DNA of 64,000 nucleotides from Chryseolinea lacunae (GTDB lineage Bacteria; Bacteroidota; Bacteroidia; Cytophagales; Cyclobacteriaceae): NCBI RefSeq assembly GCF_016735595.1, contig NZ_JAERRB010000001.1:434001-498000 (forward strand), written 5' to 3'. This document shows, in pieces, positions 27,294 through 36,700 of this stretch. Position numbers and translations under genes: made by a program. Below the pieces are notes generated by a model that ran no database searches, was not told where the DNA came from, and saw only the letters and a program-made list of their open reading frames with translations. How positions within the stretch are numbered: the first letter of the stretch is position 1; each line of letters begins with the position of its first letter.

Positions 27294-27929
27294 TCAGATA
27301 ATCTTTGCCCGTATGGCCTTGGCCACTGCCTCGGGGCCACATTGCACGTGCAGCTTCTGATAAATGTTTTTCAGGTGACGTTTCACCGTTTCGGGTGAGA
27401 TGGAATATTCGATGCCGATCATTCTATAGGAGAACCCGCGTGCCAGCAAATTCAGCACTTGTTGCTCGCGTTCGGTGATGTGGTACTCGCCTTCCGACAG
27501 CTTCGGTTTGTGAAACGCCGTCAACACCTTGCGCGCAATGCCCGGCGACATGGGCGCGCCGCCTTCAATCACATCGCGAATGGCGGGAATGAGTTGCAGA
27601 GACGTGTCGCGCTTCAGCAGATAGCCGTCGGCACCATTGCTGAGGCAGGCAAAAAGTTTTTCGTCGTCGTCGAACACGGTGTGCATGATCACTTTGATAG
27701 TGACGTCAAGTTCCTTGATCATCCGCACGCCGTCGATGCCGCTGCATCCGGGCATGTCAATGTCCATGATGACAACGTCGGGGCGTAGGGTGAGAATTTC
27801 GGCCGTCACATTCCGGCAGTTGGAATAGGAACCGCTCACGTGGAAGTCTTCCACCGATCCCAGCAGCATGTTGAGCACATCGCGCAACTTCTCATTGTCT
27901 TCGTAAATCGTAACCGCAATAGTCTTCAT
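27294..27929 (-). CDS. NarL/FixJ-type response regulator
   Basis: The start at 27929 (MKTIAVTIYEDN) is an ATG; the frame upstream of it needs a TTG at 27935. The 211-residue product has a receiver domain with acidic pair Glu10-Asp11, phospho-acceptor Asp56 (VVIMDIDMPG), a Thr in the MHTVFDDD strand and Lys in YLLKRD. A LuxR-type HTH follows (ITEREQQVLNLLARGFSYRMIGIEYSIS, then ETVKRHLKNIYQKL). It is the cognate partner of the kinase whose stop is 40 bp upstream. A TGACCC-type site inside the kinase 3' end, also found before the GH5 gene, could be its own binding site. Confidence 0.95.
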   Translation of the reverse strand: MKTIAVTIYEDNEKLRDVLNMLLGSVEDFHVSGSYSNCRNVTAEILTLRPDVVIMDIDMPGCSGIDGVRMIKELDVTIKVIMHTVFDDDEKLFACLSNGADGYLLKRDTSLQLIPAIRDVIEGGAPMSPGIARKVLTAFHKPKLSEGEYHITEREQQVLNLLARGFSYRMIGIEYSISPETVKRHLKNIYQKLHVQCGPEAVAKAIRAKII

Positions 27930-27959
27930 GCGCAAAGTGGTAGTGGAGAAAACTTGAAT

Positions 27960-28006
27960 ACAAGTGACACTATTCCGGAGAGATAGTCAATAACCCATTC
28001 GGGTCA
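27960..28006 (-). promoter_or_regulatory. Possible response-regulator promoter/operator inside the kinase 3' end
   Basis: Minus-strand TGACCCGAATGGGTTATTGA (27987-28006) matches the GH5 site at 17 of 20 positions. CACTTGT lies exactly 20 bp further on (27960-27966), where the GH5 promoter has TACTTTG. It overlaps coding sequence of the kinase, so chance cannot be ruled out. Confidence 0.4.
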
Positions 28007-31000
28007 CCCAGACGCAGGGGGAACTTCAGCACAATGGTGGTTCCCTTTCCCGGCGTCGACCGGATTTCTATTTTTCCTTTCAGGTTGTCGGCCCGCACCC
28101 TCAGGTTCTGTAGCCCATTGCGGTCGCTGGCAGCTTCCGGATCAAAACCTTTGCCGTTGTCGCCGATGGTGAGCAATAGATTTTTGTTTTCGATGGCGAT
28201 GTTGATGAACGCCTCGGTGCAACAGGAATATTTCACCAGGTTGTTGACCGACTCTTTAAAGATGAGGTAAAAATTACGGCGCTGTTCCATCGACAACCGC
28301 ATCTGCTCCAGGTGTTCGGGAAGGGTGTAGCGGAAGTTGATTTGTTTCGCTTCAAACAGCTCCGACGCATAACGTGTCATGCGGGCGATAAGGTTGGAAA
28401 GGCTGTCGTTCTTGGGGCTGATGTTCCAGACAATGTCGTCGAGGGTGCCGCTGATTTGCCGGATCTCTTCCACCATTCGCTCCAGCATGGGTTTGGATGG
28501 ATGCTGGCTTGCGAGGTTGGTTTGCGCCATGGCCCCCATAATGCTGATGCTGCTGAGCGACGATCCCAATTCATCGTGCAGGTCGGCCGAGATGCGGTTC
28601 CGTATGTTTTGCAGGTGCAGCAATTGATTGATGCGGTAGCGATACAACGCATAGAGCAACGCCGCCACAATCAGCACCATCAACGTTTTGAACCACCATG
28701 TTTCATAATAGGCCGGCAACACTTCCACCTTCATCGTCAGTGTGCCATAGTTCCAGTTGCCAAAGGCATCGCCGGCTTTCAGGTGCAACGTGTAGGTGCC
28801 CGGATTAAGGTTGGTGTAATAGGCCTGGTGTTCCGAACCGCTGGCGTGCCACTCCTTCTCAAAGCCTTCGAGGTAATAGGCATACTGATTGTCCTGATGT
28901 TTCCGGTAGTTCAATGAAATGAAGTCGACACTGAAGGTATTGTCTGCGCGGTCCAGCACAATACGTTTGTTGAAATCGGGATAACGTTCCTGCTCGTGCA
29001 CTTTGAAACTGCTGATGGCCAGCGGCGGCGCTTCCGAGGGGCGCAGCAATTGCTCCACATTCACAAAGTTGAAGGCGTTGATCTGTCCGATAAAAAGGCG
29101 GCGGCCGTCGTTGCTCAGGCCAATTCTTCCGGCGGTGTTGTTGCTCACCAACCCGTCGTTGGTGGTGAAGCGGAGAATGCGTTTTGATTCAGGATGGATG
29201 CAATACAATCCCTCATAGTTTCCCATCCAGAGGTTTCCGGAGCGGTCTTCCACAAGGCCGCGGTTTTCGCGATCATAAAATCCGTTGGCCGTAGTGAAGG
29301 CCGTGATCAGCTTGCCTTCGCCCGACATTTGTGTGAGGCTTCCCCAACGCGCCGCCCAGATGTTGCCCTGCCGGTCTTCCATCATCGACGTAACGGCCCA
29401 GTCGGCAATGGACTTTGGAAGAATGGAGGAGTCGGGTGAAAGAAATTTTGCCTGGCGTTCGTCGGCGCGGATCACACCGTTGTAGGTTCCCAGCCAGGTT
29501 CTGCCCTTGCTGTCCATGAGCATGCTGGTCATCAGGTTGTTGTTGCTGAACACGGCGTGTTGCACGGCGGCACTCCACGGCGATTCGTCTTTTTGTCCCT
29601 CGGCATCGAGCACGTGGATGCCTTCGTCTGAGTTGCCGATCCACAAACGGTTCTGCGAATCAAAGCCTCCGTTCATGAAGAAGGGCACCGAAAAGAACGT
29701 GTTGGCCAGGTTGCTCAACGGCGAGGTCACAAATTTTTCCTTGTCGGGATCATACACAAAAATGCCGGGGCGCACATAGTCGCCGCGGTTTGTTCCGATC
29801 CAGATGGTACCGTCGTTGCGCTGCGCCATCCACCGTGTGTCGGCCGTGGCGGCGGGATAGGGTATCATCAAAAACTTGTCGGTGCTTCGGTCCCACCGGA
29901 TCATTCCCGTGTGCGACAGGCCGAGGTAGTGAATGTTGTCTTGCCCAGGTCGCTTGTCGGAAAGAATCACGTTCACATCCACGGGGTGGCGAACGAGTTC
30001 CCTGGGAAGCGCGCGCGCCTGAAAAATGTTTCCGTGGGGATGATACTTGATGATGCCCTTCGACGTGCAAACCCACACGATGCCTTCTTCGGGGTCGCGA
30101 AAAATGTCGTAGACTTCATAGGGTTCTTCAATGATGTTGTGGAAGTAGTAGAATTTTTTCTGGTCGGGTCTGAAGATTCCCAACCCGTGTTCGTCGCCCA
30201 CCCAAAAGATGCGCCGACCATATTCGTCTACGCCTTCTTCCACTGCACGCACTTCTTTGATGAGGCGTTCGGTTTCAAAAATATCACGCTCGTCGGTGCG
30301 GGTGTTGTAGCGGATCAGGCCAAGGTTGAATGACGCGATCCACAGAAATCCATCCTTGTCGGCATAGGCCTTGTTTTGCATAATCAATTCGCGGCGCGCC
30401 GGATCTTTGCAGTCCGATCCCCACACACAGATAAACGAATCTTTTTTTGCGTCATAGCGAAACAGCCCGTTGTCGCGACCGATGGCCCACAGCGTGTGGT
30501 CGGCGTCTTCGGCAAACGACGCCTTGTTCCACACAAAATTGGTTTGCGTGAATGGATAATGTTTTAGGACATTGGTTTTCAAATCAAGACGATTCACGCC
30601 AAAGCGGTTGCTGAACCATCCCGTTCCGTTTGAGTCTATGAAAAAGTCGCCGGTCTGTATGTTCTCTGTGGTGTGCGGAAGCGAGTCCATCTTCATGCGT
30701 TGGGCATCGATGCGGCACACGCCACTGCGATCGGATGCGAACCAGATGTTGTCGTCTTTATCAATAGCGAGACTGGTCACAAAATTTGTTTCGGGTTCGC
30801 GAAAGCTTTGAAAGGTGGCGCCATTGTAGCGCACCGGACACAACCGCGTTCCAAACCACATAAAGCCGGTGTGATCGCGCTTTGCCGACAGCACCGTGTT
30901 GCTCGGCAATCCCTCTTTGGTGGTGATCACTTCAAACCGGAATGCCGGCAACTGCGCACGACTGGGCGCCAGGGGCCACACCACCGCGAGCACGAATGCG

Positions 31001-31026
31001 ACACGAAAAAAAATTACGCGATTCAT
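27970..31026 (-). CDS. Periplasmic two-propeller/Y_Y_Y sensor histidine kinase (NarL partner type)
   Basis: The start at 31026 opens a signal peptide (MNRVIFFRVAFVLAVVWPLAPSRAQ). The 1018-residue product has two seven-bladed Reg_prop propellers (e.g. GLPSNTVLSAKRDHTGFMWFGT), a Y_Y_Y domain near 700-760, one membrane helix near 778-797, a HisKA_3 helix with phospho-His in ADLHDELGSSLS (near 816) and a HATPase (VNNLVKYSCC, IGDNGKGFD). Unlike hybrid polysaccharide-locus sensors it lacks a fused receiver and AraC domain. The receiver is the next gene. The ligand is not evident. It follows the five-gene surface operon by 75 bp on the same strand. Confidence 0.94.
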   Translation of the reverse strand: MNRVIFFRVAFVLAVVWPLAPSRAQLPAFRFEVITTKEGLPSNTVLSAKRDHTGFMWFGTRLCPVRYNGATFQSFREPETNFVTSLAIDKDDNIWFASDRSGVCRIDAQRMKMDSLPHTTENIQTGDFFIDSNGTGWFSNRFGVNRLDLKTNVLKHYPFTQTNFVWNKASFAEDADHTLWAIGRDNGLFRYDAKKDSFICVWGSDCKDPARRELIMQNKAYADKDGFLWIASFNLGLIRYNTRTDERDIFETERLIKEVRAVEEGVDEYGRRIFWVGDEHGLGIFRPDQKKFYYFHNIIEEPYEVYDIFRDPEEGIVWVCTSKGIIKYHPHGNIFQARALPRELVRHPVDVNVILSDKRPGQDNIHYLGLSHTGMIRWDRSTDKFLMIPYPAATADTRWMAQRNDGTIWIGTNRGDYVRPGIFVYDPDKEKFVTSPLSNLANTFFSVPFFMNGGFDSQNRLWIGNSDEGIHVLDAEGQKDESPWSAAVQHAVFSNNNLMTSMLMDSKGRTWLGTYNGVIRADERQAKFLSPDSSILPKSIADWAVTSMMEDRQGNIWAARWGSLTQMSGEGKLITAFTTANGFYDRENRGLVEDRSGNLWMGNYEGLYCIHPESKRILRFTTNDGLVSNNTAGRIGLSNDGRRLFIGQINAFNFVNVEQLLRPSEAPPLAISSFKVHEQERYPDFNKRIVLDRADNTFSVDFISLNYRKHQDNQYAYYLEGFEKEWHASGSEHQAYYTNLNPGTYTLHLKAGDAFGNWNYGTLTMKVEVLPAYYETWWFKTLMVLIVAALLYALYRYRINQLLHLQNIRNRISADLHDELGSSLSSISIMGAMAQTNLASQHPSKPMLERMVEEIRQISGTLDDIVWNISPKNDSLSNLIARMTRYASELFEAKQINFRYTLPEHLEQMRLSMEQRRNFYLIFKESVNNLVKYSCCTEAFINIAIENKNLLLTIGDNGKGFDPEAASDRNGLQNLRVRADNLKGKIEIRSTPGKGTTIVLKFPLRLGDPNGLLTISPE

Positions 31027-31101
31027 ATATGCATCCGAAGATAGCAAAGAAAATGAACAGCGCGTCCATTCCGCCACAATACGCTTGTGGTCACACGCTT
31101 C

Positions 31102-33228
31102 CTACTTCACTTCCACGCGCATGTTTTTGCTGAGCGGCGATTGCCCGCCGTCTTTGTAGACCGCTTTCACGGCGTACTCATAGTTTCCCTTGCTAAGATT
31201 TTTGTCGGCCAGCGAAAATTTATCGCCCGGCACCTGCTGATACATCTCCATTCCACCGCCATTGTAGGAACGATAGATCAGAAAATAATATTCTCCCGGC
31301 GTGGCATACTTCCAATTCAGGCCCACCGATTTTTTATCGTTCTCCAACTTGGCAACAAACCCTTCTATTTTCCTGCGCACACCCGAGTCGTAGACACGTG
31401 CCTTCACCGGAAACGACCGTTCCGAAATGTTGCCATCGTCGTCGGTTGTGATGAGGCTGTATTCATACCACACGGTCTTCTTCACTTTAGTGTCGGCATA
31501 GCGGGCAATTTCTTTGGGCAGTTTGGCAACTTCCACCCACTCCTTTCCCTGTTCTTTGCGGTAGAGGGTTTGGCCCGTTGCGTCGCTGCTGCTGCTCGGC
31601 GCCCAGTTCAGCACCACGGTGGTGTCTGAAACCTGGAAGCTGATGAAGACGGGGGCAACTGGCGGTATGCGGTCGGGCTTCTTCAGTTCAAGAATGTCTG
31701 AATAAGCGCTCGGGTTACGATTCTTGTCGAAAGCGACGATGCGGTAGTAAATTTTTTCTGTCAACGTATTTAATGACACGCTGTCGGTGTAGACAGAGTC
31801 GGCCAGAAAGTTTTTGGTGAGCGGGTTAAAGGTGTGGTCTTTGGCGTTGGCGAAATAAACAAGATAGCCCATGAGGTCGCGTTCCTTGCCCAGCTTCCAG
31901 CTGATGCGGGCAATGCCGGTGGTGTCGATCTTACCCCGAAGACCCAGCGGTTTTGATGGCGCCACGGTGTCGATCATGGTGACGTAGGCTGGAATGGAAA
32001 TGCCTGCATTGCGCGCCGTGTCGATGGCCGACACCACATAATAGTTTGTTCCCCACGTAACAGCGGCAGTGTCGGTGAATGCGATCATGTCTTTCGCAAG
32101 CAGTTTCAGATTCAACGGCACAAACGGTCCGTTCATGGATTCGCTTCGTCCCACGATGAAGCCGGCGAAATCAGTTTCCTTCACGGGCTTCTCCCACGTG
32201 ATCTTCACTTTCTTCTTTCCCAGGTGCTGTGCCGCCACATGCTGCGGCGGGGTGGGCGCTGTTTGATCTTTGCCCATCACCGGCATGGCAGGCGATGGTT
32301 TGCCCAGATCGCCAAAGGGTGTGATGCCGACAATTCTATAATAATACTGCTTGTAGTTTTGTGGCAGCGAGTCGTTCAGCACGATCTCGTTGTTCAAGAC
32401 GTCGCCCGTTGCTTTCGGCTGCATATAGGGTTGATAGTTTCTGCGCTTGAATGTTTTGCCGGCGTCGTCGGAGCGCTCATAATAATAGGATGTGAAGTTG
32501 CTCGATGCCAGCGTCCGGTTCCATTTGAAGGCCACCTTGCGATCGGATTCCGTATAGCGAATCTCCGGCATGTCGGGGAGCGCTGCAGGGGTTGTCGTTT
32601 TTACCAACACGGCAGCCGAGTCAGACTTTATTTTTGTGGGATCGGTGAGCGCGTGAATGGAGTAGAGGTATAGCTTTCCCTTCTTCGCGGTCTTGTCCAC
32701 AAACCGAAGGCCGAGGCCGTTGGCAATGAACGGATGTGCATCGGCCACAAACAGCGCCATCGAAAAACGATTCTCCATGTCATACTTCTGGTTGAGTGCT
32801 TCCTCGATGTTGACCGTGGTGCTCTTGCCACGCTTGTCTGACTTCACCACGGGAATGTTCGACTTTCCATAGAGCAGGGTGAACGCCACCGCCGCCAGTG
32901 TGTCTTTTGGTTTTGCTTTTTGCTTCCACTCTTCCTGTGTCCAGGGTTTCAGGGGTGCGATGTTCAGTTTTTCGCGCGGGGGTTTTGTGGTCGAGTTTTG
33001 CACCAGCTCCATGCGCTCGAGCACATAGCCGACTTTGTTATAGGCTCTCCATAACATGGGATCCGACGGCGCCCAACGCAGCACCACAGAGTCGCCATAA
33101 TATTTCCCCACCAGATAAACCGAAGCTTTGTGCATAACGGAGTCGCCGGGAAGTTTCTTCGGTGTTTGTGCATGGGCCGTTGCCAGGAGTGTTGTGCACA
33201 GCAGACAAATAAGATTGAACCGTTTCAT
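31102..33228 (-). CDS. Secreted fibronectin type III repeat protein
   Basis: The 708-residue product has a signal peptide (MKRFNLICLLCTTLLATAHAQ) and several FnIII-like modules (e.g. PSKPLGLRGKID with RISWKLG, and PVAPVFISFQVSDTTVVLNWAPS). No catalytic motif or sorting domain is visible. It is the last gene of a five-gene minus-strand operon with 10-13 bp gaps. It probably works with the TANFOR-like giant protein and the beta-barrel at the outer membrane. The specific role is unknown. Confidence 0.82.
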   Translation of the reverse strand: MKRFNLICLLCTTLLATAHAQTPKKLPGDSVMHKASVYLVGKYYGDSVVLRWAPSDPMLWRAYNKVGYVLERMELVQNSTTKPPREKLNIAPLKPWTQEEWKQKAKPKDTLAAVAFTLLYGKSNIPVVKSDKRGKSTTVNIEEALNQKYDMENRFSMALFVADAHPFIANGLGLRFVDKTAKKGKLYLYSIHALTDPTKIKSDSAAVLVKTTTPAALPDMPEIRYTESDRKVAFKWNRTLASSNFTSYYYERSDDAGKTFKRRNYQPYMQPKATGDVLNNEIVLNDSLPQNYKQYYYRIVGITPFGDLGKPSPAMPVMGKDQTAPTPPQHVAAQHLGKKKVKITWEKPVKETDFAGFIVGRSESMNGPFVPLNLKLLAKDMIAFTDTAAVTWGTNYYVVSAIDTARNAGISIPAYVTMIDTVAPSKPLGLRGKIDTTGIARISWKLGKERDLMGYLVYFANAKDHTFNPLTKNFLADSVYTDSVSLNTLTEKIYYRIVAFDKNRNPSAYSDILELKKPDRIPPVAPVFISFQVSDTTVVLNWAPSSSSDATGQTLYRKEQGKEWVEVAKLPKEIARYADTKVKKTVWYEYSLITTDDDGNISERSFPVKARVYDSGVRRKIEGFVAKLENDKKSVGLNWKYATPGEYYFLIYRSYNGGGMEMYQQVPGDKFSLADKNLSKGNYEYAVKAVYKDGGQSPLSKNMRVEVK

Positions 33229-33238
33229 AAGCGTGTCT

Positions 33239-33763
33239 TTATTTTTTTATCAAAAGCGTCTTGGTGTGAATGGCCGGGGTGTTGTTGATGGGCGCAAAAT
33301 CCAGGGGATTGACATAGTATGAAAACTTCCTGCTGTTGTAGTTAAAACTCAGCTTGATGTTCATGGGTGCGTAGACCGAGAGCGGCACAAATTCGTCCCA
33401 CGCCAATTTTTCCAGGGGGTCGAGCACGCCCTTCGCCGCCAGAAAAATCCAGTTGTGAGCGTCGAGCATATCGGCTGCACGCATTCTCACATTCACCCAC
33501 TCCACGGCAGTGAGGGAAGCAATCTGGTAACTCACATGCAGCTGCCGGTCATAGCCCTTCACCAATTCATAGTTCGCACCGGAAATCGCGATGCTGCTTT
33601 TCTCCGTGGCCACGGGTTGATAGGCCGCATCTTTGTTCACCATCGTCGACGCAGTCTTCACCGAGAATCCTTTGTTCAGGGCAGTCGCGCCAACTTGGGC
33701 ATAGGCCGCCGGGGCGAGACACGCAGACAGCAATAAGAGTATAAGGACGTTGAACGTTTTCAT
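33239..33763 (-). CDS. Small secreted protein of the TANFOR/FnIII operon
   Basis: Not recognised. The 174-residue product has a signal peptide (cleavage after LAPAAYAQ) and a beta-rich body. It lies 12 bp after the 1840-residue protein and 10 bp before the FnIII gene, so it almost certainly belongs to the same transcript and perhaps the same complex. Confidence 0.7.
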   Translation of the reverse strand: MKTFNVLILLLLSACLAPAAYAQVGATALNKGFSVKTASTMVNKDAAYQPVATEKSSIAISGANYELVKGYDRQLHVSYQIASLTAVEWVNVRMRAADMLDAHNWIFLAAKGVLDPLEKLAWDEFVPLSVYAPMNIKLSFNYNSRKFSYYVNPLDFAPINNTPAIHTKTLLIKK

Positions 33764-33775
33764 TTTTATGTTCTG

Positions 33776-36700
33776 TTATTTTTGATAAATGATTTTCGTA
33801 AGATCTTTCGACGACACCGCGGTGGCATTCATGACCTGCACATAGTTGTTTACCACCTCGCTTTGAATCTCCACGTTCGACAACGGTGGATCTATGGTGT
33901 TGATCAGAAAATCGATGGGTCGTGTGGCCGTTTCAAAACCAATCACTTCGTTGAGCGGCGTGGAGAACGGACGGATGTAGCGCGGACTCATCTCGTCATA
34001 GAAGCCTGCATAGAACACCTGACCCCACGGACGATAGAAACTAACCTGCGCCTGACTCTCGGACCACCGGTTCTTGGGCCTGGCCTCCGACACAATCACC
34101 AGCGGACCAACCCGACGGTCGACCGCCTTCTTATCCAGCCCATAGGCGAAGCCATGAATATCAAACACATCAAAGCCTTCCGTCATGCCATAGTCGGCAC
34201 TGTAGAGTTCAAGAATACCCCACGCCGCTTTCTGTGCCGTGGCCGAAGTTTCGGAACGCGAAAACTTTTCTGCCAGCGTGTTATACTTACTGGTTTTGAA
34301 ATAGTATTGAAAGATTTCGCGGTCAGCGGTTTTCTTGATGCTCGTGGCAATGTTAGACACCGCGCTGGATTTCACATCCACAAAGTTGTTGATGCCCACG
34401 TAGCGATTCTTGGTGTCGTAGCTGAAGTTGCTGGCCGAGGCAATGCCGGTGTATGTGCCACTGGCCTTCACGCCACCAATCATTTGTGTTGACGCCGAGG
34501 TGTTGATCACCACTTTTGCACGCATCACAATCGTCATCTGAACAATTTGATCGTTGGGCAACGCTGGCATCGGAAACGAGAACATGGCGGCGGCATCATT
34601 GTAGGTGAGCGGAACTTCCACCGTGGTGGTGACGCCCTTCGACTGATAGGCTTTGAAAATGCCTACCACCGTATAGTTGGTCATATTCATCAGACAAGGA
34701 ACGTCCTTGGTGATTTCGATATAGCCAAAGGCAGCCTCCTTTTGCAATAAGTAGCGTTGTCGCGCAATGGGATAGGATGCCATCACCGCGCCCTTGAGGT
34801 CTGTTATGCACTCGCCCGTCTTGAACGCAAGCTCTTTATATTCCTCCACGTTGTTGCCGCGGTATTTGCAGGGAATCTTGGTCCCGCCTTTTATTTCGAA
34901 CGCCTGAACCTTGACGCGAATCTTGTAGGGATTCTGAGGATCGAATGCCTTGGCTGTATAGATCGTGGCAAGCTTTGCCTGATCGGTAACCCTGAACTCG
35001 CGATTGTTGTCCTTGCTCCAAACTACCGCACCCGTTTTCTCGTCGACCACATCAAACTGCAACAGTTCAATGAGGTAGGTGCGCTCCACTTCATTACCAT
35101 CGTCGTCTAGCGTGGGGATATTAAATTCCTGACTGATGGGATAGTTGAACGTGGCTTGCGGATCGGCCATGATCGAAACGTTGGTGCCTCCGGGACTCAG
35201 CTCGCTGATGAGCGGCACACCACCAAACGGATCGGACTGCGGCACACATTTGTCGCCCACCTGCACGTGGAAATTCATGTTTCCGGAAATCAATCCATTC
35301 AACACATCATACTGCCCGTGCAACCAGCCATCGAACCACGTGGGATTGGGCAACCCGGCACGAAGCAACGCTGCCGCTTCCAGGCTCGCGACTGAAATGC
35401 GACCCGTAAAGAAAAAGGTGTCAACATATAAACCAAAGGCAAATTGCGCCCACATATACATCTGCCCGTTGGCATACCAGCCGTTGATGCCGGGAAGGTC
35501 GTTGCCGCCATTGCATCCCGACGTGATCTGCCGGAGCGCAATATCAAATCCAATTCCCGCGCCCAGCTTCATATAGAAAATGAGAAACTTCAAATCGGCA
35601 GGACCATAGCTCATGCTGGCACCAAACGCAAGGCCGGCCCCGGTTTGTGTTTCCGCAGCGCGCGGCCCGTCATATCCTTTTATCTGCGCCAGCACCTGTG
35701 GCGGTGGCGGCGGAATGCCAGGGATGCCGCTGTTGCCCATCATGAAGTAGCCATCCACATTGATGAAGTCGAGCACACTCAGGGTCACCCGGTCGGAGGG
35801 CTCTCCTACTTTAAAGAAAAATTCTTTTGTCGAACCATTCACGTTGAGGTGAAGAAAGCCGTGGCCGTTAATGATGCTGATGAGGTTCACGTTCACGCCT
35901 ACAGCCGCGTCGAAGATGTCGTTGGCAAAATCGTAGCTCACAATGCCGGTGCCTTTAATAAACGCTTTGTCGGTTTGCATCAACGGACTGAGCATGGCGG
36001 CATCCACCTGCAACTTCATCATGATGGGCGCCATGGTTTTGGCATTGATGGTGGCCTCGAAGGTGCCCGACACCTGGAACGACGAGCCGTCGCTCACGCC
36101 CATGATGATGGTGGCCTTGAACCCCGCCGCATTAGCATTGGGTGTGTAAAGGTTGGTGAGGGGTGGTGGTGTGGGACTGTATAAATCTTTTGCGTTGAGC
36201 AATGGTTTTTGCGCAAGGTGATAGTAGGCCCCGCCGCCAAATCCAAAAATGCTGAGGGGAATGGGTGGCGAGAGCGCGATGCCGGGAGGCGGCAATTGCA
36301 GGCGGGCGTCTACATACCAATAGGAGAATGACGTGTTACCAAACAACACCTGCGCCTTTGCGGAAAATCCGGAAAGAAGCGTGGCCGTGAGACTTCCCCT
36401 CACACCGTTGCCAAACTCAGGATCTTTATCAAAAAAATTCACATCACCATCGATCGACACCGGCCCTATCGGTCCTTTCAAACTGATGGCCTTGAATGCA
36501 ACTTTCTCATATTTCCAATCAGGACGCCCCGCAGTGACACCAACCTTACCCAGAATATCAAATGCAAAATCGGCTTCGGGAATGGAGGCAATATCGCAGA
36601 GTCTCACTTTCATAGTGAACCCTATGCCGGCCTGCGTTCCGGCGAACACACCGTGAACATCCTGCAAGCCGATGGGGAAACCCGCCAGCGATTTGTCGGG

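Noticed and set aside
27294-31026. Calling the kinase/regulator pair a hybrid two-component system of the SusCD locus
   Set aside because: The kinase has no fused receiver or AraC domain, the pair follows the surface operon on the same strand, and its candidate binding site differs from the GTAGAG sites at susC.
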